Source of the DNA: Candidatus Fermentimicrarchaeum limneticum
GTDB lineage: Archaea > Micrarchaeota > Micrarchaeia > Burarchaeales > Fermentimicrarchaeaceae
Reading direction: 5' to 3'
Assembly: GCA_013426015.1 (NCBI GenBank)
Contig: CP058998.1
Location: forward strand, 62,001 to 126,000
DNA length: 64,000 nt
Every line of letters starts with the position of its first letter. The stretch's first letter is position 1. Positions 52,056 through 61,439 of the stretch are shown here, one piece after another. A program made the translations under genes and the position numbers. Under the pieces are notes generated by a model. That model worked only from the letters and a program-made list of their open reading frames with translations, had not been told where the DNA came from and searched no databases.

Positions 52056-52610
52056 TCAGCGCAACAGTTCGCTTCTTGCCTGCTCGAGCTGCATCCTCGC
52101 AACATCCTGCTTCCTCCTGAAATTTGGCAGAAGAGAGTTCGAGAACCTCAGGGGGAGTAGCGCCTCGTACAGCTCATCCATCTTCGAGAAGTAGTAGTCA
52201 GCCTTCTTCTTATCTCCTCTCTTCAGCTCCTCCAGCATCTCCCTCCTAAGCTCGCCTACGCAGTCCAGCAAACCCAGCAGGTATGCCTTGAACGGAATCT
52301 TCAGCTCTTCATACGTGGGGATGTCCTTCCTCCCTATTACCGAGAGAAGCACTCTTGCCTCGGCGTACTCCTGATATGCCTGCATGGTGATATTCTCAAA
52401 TCCGTCAGCCTTCCTCATCTTTTCAACCATCCTCTCAACAGCCTCGATCTGCTTCTCGCATTCCTTCAGCTCCTTGGAGTGGATGCACTTTATGGCAACC
52501 GAGCAGCCGCGCACAATCTCCCTTGTAAGCCGGAGGAGCTCGTCCTGCTCTTTCTCCTCACCCTCAAGAATCTTCACGATTTTCCCTATGCTGCTGTCGA
52601 GTTTGCTCAT
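52056..52610 (-). CDS. Translin-family protein
   Basis: 184 residues, all helical. The order LLRLTREIVRGCSVAIKCIH, QAYQEYAEARVLL, YLLGLLDCVGELRREMLEEL and LRFSNSLLPNFRRKQDVAR matches archaeal translin/TRAX proteins, which form octameric RNA-binding or RNase shells. I choose ATG 52610, about 27 bases from a TATTAAAAGG tract, giving a leaderless transcript; the longer 280-residue frame reads through the promoter and into the UMP kinase gene. It is divergent from pyrH. Confidence 0.88.
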   Translation of the reverse strand: MSKLDSSIGKIVKILEGEEKEQDELLRLTREIVRGCSVAIKCIHSKELKECEKQIEAVERMVEKMRKADGFENITMQAYQEYAEARVLLSVIGRKDIPTYEELKIPFKAYLLGLLDCVGELRREMLEELKRGDKKKADYYFSKMDELYEALLPLRFSNSLLPNFRRKQDVARMQLEQARSELLR

Positions 52611-52656
52611 GAGGATATTATATTTATAAAGCCTTTTAATATTACTAGGTGATCGC

Positions 52657-53337
52657 TTGAAAGTCGTCCTATCAGTTGGAGGCAGTCTCCTAAATCCGGG
52701 CCAGCCTGATTTTGCTTTCATAAGAGAGCTTGCTTCGCTTCTCCGGAAGCTTAAATCAAAATACCACCTCGCAGTAGTGTGCGGAGGGGGGATGCCCGCC
52801 AGAGAGCATGCTGCCAGCATAAGGAAGCTTGGCGGCAGCGAGTTCCTCGCAGATGAGACTGCCGTGCTATGTACTCGCTCCAATGCCATGTTTCTCATCG
52901 CTGCGCTTGGAGAGGATGCTTACCCCCTTGTAGCTAAGAACTTCAAAGAAGCTGCAGCGGCAATGGACTCCGGCAGGATAGTACTAATGGGAGGAACAAT
53001 ACCGGGAATAACGACAGATACCGATGCTGCGTTGCTTGCCGAATTAATAGGTGCTGCAAGGATAGTGAACCTGAGCAATGTTGACGGTATCTACACTGCA
53101 GACCCCAGAAAGGATAAGGGAGCCAAGAAGTTTTCGAGCATGAGCTTCAGCCAGCTCGTCCAGCTTGCTTCGCAGCATGACGAAAGGAAGGCAGGCACCA
53201 GATTCGTGTTTGACATCATAGCTTGTAAACTGATAGCACGCTCAAGAATAGAAACACATTTCGTTTACGGCAAGGAGATTCACCAAGTCCAGAATGCGAT
53301 TGAGGGAAAAAAACATGCTGGCACTATCGTGAAGTAA
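52657..53337 (+). CDS. pyrH: UMP kinase
   Basis: 226 residues of the amino-acid-kinase fold, phosphorylating UMP to UDP. Motifs: SVGGSLLNPG, VCGGGMPAREHA, GGTIPGITTDTDAALLAE and SNVDGIYTADPRKDKGAKKF, as in archaeal PyrH. TTG start with AGGTGAT about 4 bases upstream. It shares a 46-base divergent promoter region with the translin gene. Confidence 0.93.
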   Translation: MKVVLSVGGSLLNPGQPDFAFIRELASLLRKLKSKYHLAVVCGGGMPAREHAASIRKLGGSEFLADETAVLCTRSNAMFLIAALGEDAYPLVAKNFKEAAAAMDSGRIVLMGGTIPGITTDTDAALLAELIGAARIVNLSNVDGIYTADPRKDKGAKKFSSMSFSQLVQLASQHDERKAGTRFVFDIIACKLIARSRIETHFVYGKEIHQVQNAIEGKKHAGTIVK

Positions 53338-53433
53338 CCCGCACTTAGAGGTAAAAAATAGAAAGATTTAAAAAGGAGGGCATGAAAATAGATTACGTCT
53401 AACGGATATGTTAACACCAAGAGGTGATTTTGG

Positions 53434-53961
53434 ATGAAAATGAGGAAGGGTCAAACAGCTATGGAGTACCTTATGACCTACGGGTGGGCAATTTTGATCA
53501 TAATGGTGGTCCTGGCAGTGCTCTTCTACTTGGGAGTGCTGAACCCACCAATACCAGCGCAGTGCACGTTCCCAGCAGGAATCACATGCGTGACAAACAA
53601 GTTATCTGCAGGTACAGCAAAACTTACTCTAGAGATAGGTCAAGGAACAGGTAAGACGATAAGAGTTACAGGTGTTCAATGCACGCAGAACACCACACCG
53701 GAATATATAATTAGTACTTACGTAGGCTACAATCCAGCAACCAACCTTACAATCGCATCTGGAAGCAAGGCATTCATAGCAAAGGCTGATGGTACTGGTG
53801 CAATCTCAATGGTGAACTGCACTGATGCAAACGGAGGCTCTCTAGGCGACATGGGCATAGGAACCCAGTACAACGGAAGGATAATAGTAAACTACACAGA
53901 AACAGACAGTGGCATGACCAGGATTGCAGTTGGAACCTACTCGGTTAAGTTTGAGGCTTAG
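53434..53961 (+). CDS. Pilin-like protein with class III signal peptide
   Basis: 175 residues. The N-terminus KMRKGQTAMEYLMTYGWAI is a class III (EppA-cleaved) signal: charged leader, Gly-Gln cleavage region with a Glu at +5-type position, then a long hydrophobic helix. The mature protein would assemble through that helix into a pilus or filament. The rest is beta-rich, with four Cys and several N-x-S/T sites. AGAGGTGAT lies 7 bases before the ATG, and a GATTTAAAAAGG promoter element is near 53365. Confidence 0.88.
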   Translation: MKMRKGQTAMEYLMTYGWAILIIMVVLAVLFYLGVLNPPIPAQCTFPAGITCVTNKLSAGTAKLTLEIGQGTGKTIRVTGVQCTQNTTPEYIISTYVGYNPATNLTIASGSKAFIAKADGTGAISMVNCTDANGGSLGDMGIGTQYNGRIIVNYTETDSGMTRIAVGTYSVKFEA

Positions 53962-53965
53962 TCCT

Positions 53966-54871
53966 TTATTTTTTTAAATTTATTATTTTTTTAACTTCTT
54001 CTATCCCTAGGATGGGCTTTCTGACCCTATCGTAATCCTCAACTATCCTTGAGCAGGCAGTATTGACAAAACAATCAACTTCGAGAAAATTGTTCAGAGA
54101 TTCGTAGTTAATCTCATTGCAGATCAGCAAGCAAGCCTTTCTGTTATCCTCCTCGAGCAATCTCTTCAATTTCTCAGCTTCCCCGAGGTTGAACTGTCCT
54201 GGCTTTGTGCTGCATATTATACCGAATCTCTTTGCTTCAACCGCAGCAATGAGAGCACCCTTCCTCCTCCCCAGCTCCCTCTCCCTGTCCTTGTCCATCC
54301 ATCTTATACCTGATGTGAACGGGTCGGCTGCAAGGAACGGCTTCTGGGTTGCAAGCGCGCCTCCAATCGCATGAAACAACCCTCCGCCAAAGTAAAGGAA
54401 GCAGTCAACATCCTTCTCTATGCTTGTCACGCTGCCTACGTCACACCCAAGAATCTGCCCGTCATACCTTGCTCTCGCACCGTGCCTGCCGACAATAACC
54501 GTCTTGCCCTTGCTTCTAAGGAAATCTACTACCTCATCCAGCTGCCCTATGTGCTGAACTGTTGTGACCACGCCTATCCTTTGGAAATCTTTCAGCTCCT
54601 TCAGCACTTTGGAAAGCACTTTCTTAAACTTCACAGGAGTTCGATACTCGACGAACTCCACAGGAATAGAACTTCTGACGGGAAATGCGGCATGCCCATA
54701 CTGGATTACCTTATCCGCTCCGCACTTCTCTGCTTCCTCAGCAGCAATGTCGCAAGCCCCGTAGCATGGCGAGCAAGAAATAACAACCTCATTGCCTTCT
54801 CTCTCGATTTCTGCAGCTAGCTTGAATGCTTTGCTTTTCAGCCCCTCTGGAAGCTGAAGGAGGACTCTCAC
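53966..54871 (-). CDS. dph2: Diphthamide synthase Dph2 (archaeal)
   Basis: 301 residues. It transfers the aminocarboxypropyl group from SAM to a His of elongation factor 2, using an unusual radical chemistry on a 4Fe-4S cluster. The Cys ligands sit in SCSPCYGACD, near LGCDVGS and in NTACSRIVED. The QYGHAAF and TTVQHIGQL segments are typical. It starts at GTG 54871 with AAGGG upstream. T-rich sequence between it and the pilin gene could end both transcripts. Confidence 0.9.
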   Translation of the reverse strand: MRVLLQLPEGLKSKAFKLAAEIEREGNEVVISCSPCYGACDIAAEEAEKCGADKVIQYGHAAFPVRSSIPVEFVEYRTPVKFKKVLSKVLKELKDFQRIGVVTTVQHIGQLDEVVDFLRSKGKTVIVGRHGARARYDGQILGCDVGSVTSIEKDVDCFLYFGGGLFHAIGGALATQKPFLAADPFTSGIRWMDKDRERELGRRKGALIAAVEAKRFGIICSTKPGQFNLGEAEKLKRLLEEDNRKACLLICNEINYESLNNFLEVDCFVNTACSRIVEDYDRVRKPILGIEEVKKIINLKK

Positions 54872-54914
54872 AACAAACCCTTCTTAACCAATTGAAGTGT
54901 AAAAAATAAAAAAA

Positions 54915-57245
54915 TCAGAACTTGAACTCCTCGTCCTTCTCTGTGAGCGCTATCAGTTTCTTCAGCATGAGCTTCTTCTCAGCGCTTGCAACGTTCTTCC
55001 TTGTCACGTCAACCATGTCTGGGTTCACTGAAATGCTGTTTATGCCGAACTCGACCAGCTTCTCCGCATATTCCGGATAGACGCTTGGGGCCTGCCCGCA
55101 GATGGATGTCGTCACTCCGTTCTTGTTGCACACCCTTATGACATGCTTCAACGCCTTGAGAACTGCGTCGTTCCTCTCGTCAAACCTTGAGGCAAGCACC
55201 GGGTTGTCCCTGTCGCATGCAAGAATAAACTGGGTCAGATCGTTGCTGCCTATGGATATGCCGTCTATCCCTGTGTCGCAGAACTCCTGCGCCAGGAAGA
55301 TGGTGCTTGGCACCTCGACCATTATCCACAGCTTGAAGTCCATGGTCTGCTTCAGGTTGAACTGCTCGAGCAGCTTCTTTACCTCAACCAGCTCCTCCAC
55401 GGTCCTGACAACCGGTATCATGAGCCAGAGGTTCTTCATTCCGTAGACTTCCCTCACCTTCTTTATTGCGTCCACTTCCAGCTTGAATGCGTCCGGTTCC
55501 GTTGCGTACCTGGAGCAGCCCCTGTAACCCATCATGGGGTTCTCCTCCTTCGGCTCGTACTTCTCCCCTCCCTGCAGGTTCCTGTACTCGTTAGTCTTGA
55601 AGTCCGTCGCCCTGTACACAACAGGTCTTGGGTAGAAGGCTGCGCAAATCTGCCTCATTCCCTCGGCCAGCTTGTCGATGTATTCCTGCTCCCTGTGATC
55701 CTCAATCGCCTTCCTCGGGTGTACGCCTATGCCGGCAATCATGAACTCCGCCCTGAGCAAACCTACCCCGTCAACATTCAGTGCGGCCGTCTTTTCGGCA
55801 AGCTCCGGCTCACCGAGATTGACATATATCTTCGTGCCAGTGACAACAGGAGCTGAGACCGCAACCGCTCCTCCCTCCGGCTTCTTTGCAACTGCAATGT
55901 CCACCTTTCCCTTGTAAATAACACCTATCCTCGCATCAACGGTAATCAAGTCGCCCTCATGCAGAACTTCCGTAGCATTCTTAGTCCCAACTATGCACGG
56001 CACTCCCAGCTCCCTGCTGACTATCGCCGCATGGCAGGTTGCTCCTCCTGAGTTGGTAAGGATTGCCGCGGCTTTCTTCATGGCCGGCACATAATCAGGC
56101 GAAGTCATCTCAGTGACGAGTATGTCCCCTTTCTCCATTCTGCCGATGTCCTTTGCCGTTGGAATCATCTTAACCTTTCCCGTAGCAACGCCTGGGCTTG
56201 CGCCCAGACCCCTCAGAATTATCTCCGCATTGGCAACGGAAGTTGCCGCCTCACCCACAGTCTCACCCCCTTTCTTCAAAGTTGTAATTGGTCTGCTTTG
56301 AACAATGAAAATTTCACCCTTGGAAATCGCCCACTCGATATCCTGGGGCCATTCATAATGCTCCTCAATCTCCTTTCCGTACTTCGCAAGCTCGACAATC
56401 TCCTTGTCACTTATCTTCTGCTTATCCTGCATCTCATCCTTTATGCTGACGTGCTCGTTCTTCCCGTTAACCTTCGTTATCATCCACGTCTGCTTCGCAA
56501 AGTTCTTCTCAACAATCTCCATCTTGTCCTTTGTTACGACATACCAGTCCGGAGTAACAGAGCCAGAAACGACAATCTCACCCAGACCATATGCCGCCTC
56601 TATGCTTATCCTGCCCGGGTCGTTCGTTATCGGGTCGCTGGTGAACATGACGCCTGCTTTTTCGGATTGCACCATCTCCTGGACTACCGCGGACAGCCCT
56701 ACTTCGAGGTGGTCGTACCCCTTCTCCTGCCTGTAGTATATCGCCCTGCTCTCGAAGAGTGAAGCCCAGCACATCTGGACTGCTCTCACAACATTATCCG
56801 CCCCCTTGATATTAAGGAATGTTGCCTGCTGGCCTGCAAAGCTAGCCTCTGGCAGGTCCTCTGCCGTTGCAGAGCTCCTCACTGCAACATAGACCTCCTG
56901 GGATTCGCTTGGCATTACCTCAGCGCCGCACAGCTTGTTGTATGCCTTTATAATATCGGTCCTTATCGCATCAGGAACTTTTGCAGACAGAATAAGCGCC
57001 TTTATCTCATCGCTCACAGCATTGAGCTTCTGGTTGTCCTGCACATCCAAATTCTCAGTAATCTTTGCAATTGCCCTGTCAATCCCATTTGCCTTGATGA
57101 AGGCGAAGTAAGCATCGCTTGTTGTGCAGAATCCGTTCGGGACAGGAAGGCCTATTCCCGCCATCTCGCCGAGGTTGGCACCCTTCCCTCCTACCTTGCC
57201 AACATCACCCTTGCCTATCTGAGAAAACCACACTACATTCTCCAT
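54915..57245 (-). CDS. ppsA: Phosphoenolpyruvate synthase
   Basis: 776 residues, full length. N-terminal ATP-grasp domain (GGKGANLGEM, VRSSATAEDLPEASFAGQQ), central swivel with the phospho-His motif GGATCHAAIVSRELG, and C-terminal PEP/pyruvate TIM barrel (GLLRAEF, GSNDLTQF, and CGQAPS with the catalytic Cys). It makes PEP from pyruvate and ATP, the gluconeogenic direction. GGAGGTG lies just before the ATG. Confidence 0.95.
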   Translation of the reverse strand: MENVVWFSQIGKGDVGKVGGKGANLGEMAGIGLPVPNGFCTTSDAYFAFIKANGIDRAIAKITENLDVQDNQKLNAVSDEIKALILSAKVPDAIRTDIIKAYNKLCGAEVMPSESQEVYVAVRSSATAEDLPEASFAGQQATFLNIKGADNVVRAVQMCWASLFESRAIYYRQEKGYDHLEVGLSAVVQEMVQSEKAGVMFTSDPITNDPGRISIEAAYGLGEIVVSGSVTPDWYVVTKDKMEIVEKNFAKQTWMITKVNGKNEHVSIKDEMQDKQKISDKEIVELAKYGKEIEEHYEWPQDIEWAISKGEIFIVQSRPITTLKKGGETVGEAATSVANAEIILRGLGASPGVATGKVKMIPTAKDIGRMEKGDILVTEMTSPDYVPAMKKAAAILTNSGGATCHAAIVSRELGVPCIVGTKNATEVLHEGDLITVDARIGVIYKGKVDIAVAKKPEGGAVAVSAPVVTGTKIYVNLGEPELAEKTAALNVDGVGLLRAEFMIAGIGVHPRKAIEDHREQEYIDKLAEGMRQICAAFYPRPVVYRATDFKTNEYRNLQGGEKYEPKEENPMMGYRGCSRYATEPDAFKLEVDAIKKVREVYGMKNLWLMIPVVRTVEELVEVKKLLEQFNLKQTMDFKLWIMVEVPSTIFLAQEFCDTGIDGISIGSNDLTQFILACDRDNPVLASRFDERNDAVLKALKHVIRVCNKNGVTTSICGQAPSVYPEYAEKLVEFGINSISVNPDMVDVTRKNVASAEKKLMLKKLIALTEKDEEFKF

Positions 57246-57273
57246 CTATACACCTCCGAATGAAAATAATCTA

Positions 57274-57798
57274 CTAGATCAGGTCAACAACTTTCGTGTA
57301 ATAAGCCCCGGAAAGCTTCGACGTGGCCCTCCTAACGGCATCCTTCACAACTTTGAAGTCTTTTTTCATGAATCTGAATATGAATATCTTCTGGTTCGCC
57401 CCCACCCGGGCAGCCCTGTCGCTAGGCCTGCCGAATGACTGCCTCATCCCCTTCTGCAACCTGTCCGCCCCTGCCCCGACAATCATCTTGTTCTCCCTTA
57501 TGACGTTGTGCGGGAATATGATGACTTTGAAATAGTAGTTGGCCGGCAGCTGCTTCTCCAGGTACTTGTTGGCACCCTGCCTTGCAGCCTCAATGGCGTT
57601 GTCCCTAATCTGAATCGGTTTCTCAGCTATAACCTGTAGCTCCGCCTCATACTTCTTGCTGGCATCACCCATATTGAAAATCTGCACCGCATTGTGGGGA
57701 AGTGCCTTAACAAAAGACTTTCTAGGTTTCTTTTTTGAGAACCTTGTCCAACAAACTTTCCCTACGCCCCTGCAGGTATGTGCAGGTCTCAAGCCCAT
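57274..57798 (-). CDS. rpl10e: Ribosomal protein L10e (uL16)
   Basis: 174 residues. MGLRPAHTCRG, the KVIIFPHNVIRENKM loop region, GAGADRLQKGMRQSFGRP and the C-terminal KLSGAYYTKVV fit archaeal L10e, which sits near the peptidyl-transferase centre. GAGGGTG precedes the ATG. It lies upstream of ppsA on the same strand, separated by 28 bases. Confidence 0.94.
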   Translation of the reverse strand: MGLRPAHTCRGVGKVCWTRFSKKKPRKSFVKALPHNAVQIFNMGDASKKYEAELQVIAEKPIQIRDNAIEAARQGANKYLEKQLPANYYFKVIIFPHNVIRENKMIVGAGADRLQKGMRQSFGRPSDRAARVGANQKIFIFRFMKKDFKVVKDAVRRATSKLSGAYYTKVVDLI

Positions 57799-57858
57799 AT
57801 GAACACCCTCAGATTAGAGTAAAAATTTAGAAGTGATAATTTAAAAGCATTTGCCCAT

Positions 57859-58788
57859 TTACTTCTCAAATTTCAATTCCTCCAGCATCCGGCACCTCAT
57901 GCAGACTTCCTGCGAGCTCAGCTCACCGCATTGCTTGCATTTCATTGGAGTTTCATTGGTATTAAACTTCTCTCCCAAAACATCCCTCACGCTCATGAAG
58001 CTGTTGAAAACCCTGAATTTCGTCCCTGGGAACTCCTCCTCCAAATCATTAAGAAAACAACGCACCTTATTCCTAAATGCCTCGTGGGCATACGGGCATC
58101 TCCCAAACCTGATATCCATCCCTTTAATTATTGAATACACCGCGCTCTCCCTCTCAGGAATCCTCATCAGCGGCTTTATCCTGTCAACAAAAAATTCATG
58201 TTTGATTATCCCTCCGCTGGGACCGAATCTGGCAAGCCTGAACGGCTCGTTCCTGAGAAAGTTCATCAGAATTGTCTGGGCTGCATCATCCAGATTATGT
58301 CCTACCGCGAGCTTGTTCAGCCCCATCTCCCTCGCAGCCTTGTTCAGAATCCATCTCCTGAAAACACCGCAGTAGCTGCATGTCCTCATCCTCTCCTCTC
58401 TCTCTGCGATTTCATCAACAGTAATCCCAATCTCCTTTTTGAATGAAAGAATTTTATGCTCCACCCCAAGCTTCCTGCAATTCTCCTTCGCAACCTGCAG
58501 GGTCCTTGCTCTGTAACCTTCTATCCCCTCATCCACCGACAGGGCAACCAGCGGCACCCTCATACTGTCGCATATACCCCTCAGCAGATGCAGCATCGTA
58601 ACGCTGTCCTTGCCACCAGAAACCGCAGCTCCTATCCTATCGCCTTTCCTAATCATCCTGAACTCCCTAACAGTTCTCCTCACCCTCCTCTCAAAGCTAT
58701 CGACAAAGTGCTTCTTACAAAAGTTTTCATTACCGTAAGGTAGGTAGATGACTGCAGTTCCATTACATTTCGAGCATCTAACCGCCAT
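57859..58788 (-). CDS. tRNA 2-thiolation enzyme TtuA/Ncs6-like
   Basis: 309 residues from ATG 58788. N-terminal zinc finger (RCSKCNGTAV, then FCKKH), PP-loop AAVSGGKDSV that activates the tRNA base with ATP, CSYCG, GHNLDDAAQTI, and a C-terminal CKQCG/CMRCR zinc ribbon. Such enzymes add sulfur to a tRNA uridine, using sulfur carried by a ubiquitin-like partner. That partner gene overlaps its start by 11 bases. The longer frame upstream runs into the partner gene. Confidence 0.9.
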   Translation of the reverse strand: MAVRCSKCNGTAVIYLPYGNENFCKKHFVDSFERRVRRTVREFRMIRKGDRIGAAVSGGKDSVTMLHLLRGICDSMRVPLVALSVDEGIEGYRARTLQVAKENCRKLGVEHKILSFKKEIGITVDEIAEREERMRTCSYCGVFRRWILNKAAREMGLNKLAVGHNLDDAAQTILMNFLRNEPFRLARFGPSGGIIKHEFFVDRIKPLMRIPERESAVYSIIKGMDIRFGRCPYAHEAFRNKVRCFLNDLEEEFPGTKFRVFNSFMSVRDVLGEKFNTNETPMKCKQCGELSSQEVCMRCRMLEELKFEK

Positions 58789-58981
58789 ATACAACACCAA
58801 ATATCTCAATCCTGTCCTTCGCTGAGACTTCCTCCAGTTCAGAAACAAGCCTGCCGTTTTTCTTTGCCAGATGCGTCTCCCTGTTCACGCAAAGCTGATG
58901 CATAAAGTCGATTATCCTCATCCCGTTCTTCCACCTGACCTTAGCATATTTTCCGTTTAATTTCACTTTAAAGGAGCCCAT
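58778..58981 (-). CDS. Ubiquitin-like sulfur carrier (TtuB/SAMP/ThiS-like)
   Basis: 67 residues of beta-grasp type: two N-terminal strands (GSFKVKLNGKYAKVRW), a helix (IIDFMHQL) and late strands ending in the free C-terminal VVYGG. The Gly-Gly end is what is thiocarboxylated in TtuB, ThiS and SAMPs. Its last codons overlap the start of the thiolation enzyme gene, which makes TtuB the best guess. An E1-like activator is not encoded nearby. Confidence 0.82.
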   Translation of the reverse strand: MGSFKVKLNGKYAKVRWKNGMRIIDFMHQLCVNRETHLAKKNGRLVSELEEVSAKDRIEIFGVVYGG

Positions 58982-59052
58982 GCATTAGGTTAATATATAT
59001 TATTCTTTAAAAGAATACGCAGGAGGAACAATTTTTTTGAAGAGGTATAAAT

Positions 59053-59559
59053 ATGGGATTCTATAAGCTTGTGAAGCAAACCTTCGAGAGAGAAAGAAAG
59101 GAGCGCTCGCAGTTATACAAGAAACGGCTCGTGGAATGGAGGAAGACAGGGGTTGTGGAGAGAGTTGCCAAACCCACAAACGTGGCAAGGGCAAGGGAGC
59201 TCGGCTACAAGGCTAAGCAGGGATTCGCAGTTGCAAGAGTCAAGGTTAGAAGGGGAAGGAGGAAGAGGCCGAAACCGGATTTGGGAAGAAAGCCCTCAAA
59301 GTCCGGAAGGTTTTTCTCTCCTGGGAAGTCTCTCCAGAGGATTGCTGAGGAGAAGGCTGCATCCAAGTTCCCGAATCTTGAGGTTCTGAACTCCTACTGG
59401 GTTGGAGAGGACGGAACCTACAAGTATTTCGAGGTTGTGCTGGTAGACCCGAACCATCCATCGATAAAGAATGACAGATCCATCGCATGGATAGGAAAGC
59501 AGAGAGGTAGGGCGTACAGGGGCCTCACCAGCGCAGGGAAGAAAGGAAGAACTGCCTAA
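59053..59559 (+). CDS. rpl15e: Ribosomal protein L15e
   Basis: 168 residues, highly basic. [45 protein letters not shown] (split across the N-terminal third) and [27 protein letters not shown] match archaeal/eukaryotic L15e. It opens the superoperon. AGAGGTATAAAT precedes the ATG. Confidence 0.95.
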   Translation: MGFYKLVKQTFERERKERSQLYKKRLVEWRKTGVVERVAKPTNVARARELGYKAKQGFAVARVKVRRGRRKRPKPDLGRKPSKSGRFFSPGKSLQRIAEEKAASKFPNLEVLNSYWVGEDGTYKYFEVVLVDPNHPSIKNDRSIAWIGKQRGRAYRGLTSAGKKGRTA

Positions 59560-59594
59560 ACATTGTTTGCGGCAATGCTGCAGGAGGTTTTCGC

Positions 59595-60500
59595 ATGTGG
59601 GTAAGCAAGAGGAGAAGGATAATCGATCTGGCTACTAAGGAAGTCATAACCACCGCTCCGACAACTACAGTCAAGGCTCTGTGCGACCTTATGATGAGGA
59701 CAGGAAAGAGGAAGATACCCATAGCTGACGTGCTAAACCATATCAAGGGAATAGTGACCAGTACAGATCTGATAAACTACTTTGGAGGAGGAGAGAAATA
59801 CGTGATTATGGAGAGGGATTACAAGGACAACTTCCTCAGCGGAATAAACGCTCCAACTTCAAAAATTATGACGACCGAGGTCTTTTTCGTTAATGAGGAC
59901 GAGCCGGTGAGTTCTGTTGCTGACAAGATGTTATACCAGTATTTCGGAGGCTTCCCTGTTCTGGATAAGGACGTGAAGCTTGTTGGCTTCGTGACAGAGC
60001 AGGACTTCATAAGCCCTCTTGCAGGTGAAAAGCTTCACTTCCCGGCAAGAAATGCAATGACGAAGAAGGTAATCACAGTGACCCCGAATACGACAATAAA
60101 GGACGCAACGAGGATAATGTGCGCCAACCAGCTCAGGAGGCTGCCTGTTGTAAGCGAACACCGGATTACAGGCATGGTCCGCTCCTATGACGTACTCAAG
60201 TTCATAAGCGATGCCGAATTTGCAAAGTTCCACACTTCAAAAGCGGAAGTTATACTAAGTGAGGTTGCAAGCAACGTCATGAGCAAGGACATCTATACAA
60301 TTGACGAGGAGCTTGATCTGGGGGAGGTCATACGCCTCTTCAAGAAGAAGAGAGTCGGCGGATTCCCAATCGTGAAAGGCGACAGGCTGCTTGGAATAAT
60401 CACCGAGAGAGATGTCTTCAGGGCGGTGTACTCCACCCTTAAAATGCACTTCCCGAAGAAATTCAACGAGATAGTATTCACCCTATTCCATGAGAAGTGA
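59595..60500 (+). CDS. Four-CBS-domain protein
   Basis: 301 residues comprising four CBS modules, each with strands around V/I-x-x-x-T and G-I/M-V/I-T-x-x-D: boundaries near 1-70, 75-145, 150-215 and 220-295. Paired CBS domains form Bateman modules that bind AMP, ATP or similar. No catalytic domain is attached, so it is probably a stand-alone energy sensor. It lies between L15e and RNase P genes, which hints at a link to translation. Confidence 0.88.
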   Translation: MWVSKRRRIIDLATKEVITTAPTTTVKALCDLMMRTGKRKIPIADVLNHIKGIVTSTDLINYFGGGEKYVIMERDYKDNFLSGINAPTSKIMTTEVFFVNEDEPVSSVADKMLYQYFGGFPVLDKDVKLVGFVTEQDFISPLAGEKLHFPARNAMTKKVITVTPNTTIKDATRIMCANQLRRLPVVSEHRITGMVRSYDVLKFISDAEFAKFHTSKAEVILSEVASNVMSKDIYTIDEELDLGEVIRLFKKKRVGGFPIVKGDRLLGIITERDVFRAVYSTLKMHFPKKFNEIVFTLFHEK

Positions 60501-60507
60501 GTTCCAC

Positions 60508-61056
60508 ATGCCAGATTACTACGATTTGGATATAAGGTGCTGGGAAAGGGACTTGGAGAGCTATGCAGGCTCTCTCGGCTTCAGAAAGATATGCTGCTTC
60601 TCACCGGAGGGTAACGGAGTCGAGATAAAGGGGAGAGGACAGAACGATCTGAACTTTAAAAGGGAAGGGAAACTAGTCCTATTCTTATCAGAAGACATAG
60701 AGCTCCTGAAACGAGCATGCAGGAAGGATGTGGACATGCTGCTATTCCCGCGTTTCCTGCCCGACGCCGGCCTCATAAGAATCGCAGCAGAGAGCAGGAA
60801 GCCATTTGAAATTCCAATTTCAATGATATTGAACAAAAAAGCTTCTGACAGAGCATTTATGATTTCAAAAATCAGCTTCTTCCTGAAAATGTGCAACAAA
60901 TACGGTGCGGATTTCGTACTAACAAGCGGTGCTTCAAGCAAATTTCTCATGAAATCTCCTGCCGAACTCATCTCCCTGGGTCAGGCACTAGGTCTCTCGC
61001 CCGACCAGGCAGTTAAATCAGTCTCAATGATCCCGGAATACGTACTTGAGGGATGA
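60508..61056 (+). CDS. rnp3: RNase P subunit Rpp30 (Rnp3)
   Basis: 182 residues from ATG 60508. The YYDLDIRC opening, ILNKKASDRAFMISKI and GADFVLTSGASSKFLMKSPAELI fit the TIM-barrel-like p30 subunit of archaeal RNase P, which works with Pop5 to process tRNA 5' ends. An in-frame ATG at 60490 overlaps the CBS gene stop; the family usually begins close to the YYD motif, so I prefer the later start. Pop5 follows 3 bases after. Confidence 0.9.
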   Translation: MPDYYDLDIRCWERDLESYAGSLGFRKICCFSPEGNGVEIKGRGQNDLNFKREGKLVLFLSEDIELLKRACRKDVDMLLFPRFLPDAGLIRIAAESRKPFEIPISMILNKKASDRAFMISKISFFLKMCNKYGADFVLTSGASSKFLMKSPAELISLGQALGLSPDQAVKSVSMIPEYVLEG

Positions 61057-61059
61057 TGA

Positions 61060-61377
61060 ATGGTGCAACCAACAATGAGAGAGAAGAGAAGGTACATCCA
61101 TTTCAGGTTTGAATGCAGCTGCAGGCTTACCGAGAGCGAGGCCAAGGATGAGATATACCACGCAATCCTCTCATTTCTAGGTGAGCTTGGTTTTTCAAAA
61201 GCCAACCCACGGTTGGTCGAATTCAATGACAATTCAGGAGTTCTACTGTGCTCCAACCCAGAGCTCCAGAAAGTCAAGGCTGCGCTGGCTCTTGTGACCA
61301 AGATAAAAGGAGAGAACGGCTGCATACGGGTTTTGAAAGTCTCGGGGATGATCAGTAAGCTGAGAGGCAATATGTAA
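61060..61377 (+). CDS. rnp2: RNase P subunit Pop5 (Rnp2)
   Basis: 105 residues. REKRRYIHFRFECS, then AILSFLGELGFSKANPRLVEF and CIRVLKVSGMISKLR match archaeal Pop5, the RNA-contacting partner of Rpp30. A conserved adjacent gene pair. Confidence 0.9.
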   Translation: MVQPTMREKRRYIHFRFECSCRLTESEAKDEIYHAILSFLGELGFSKANPRLVEFNDNSGVLLCSNPELQKVKAALALVTKIKGENGCIRVLKVSGMISKLRGNM

Positions 61378-61439
61378 GTATTTTAAACCTTAGATGCGAA
61401 TTATATCCGTAGAGTGTAGAACGAGGAAGAGGTGAAGTT

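Noticed and set aside
52611-52898. N-terminal extension of the translin frame to 280 residues
   Set aside because: It would read through the divergent promoter into pyrH; the internal ATG 52610 fits the translin family length and the TATA spacing.
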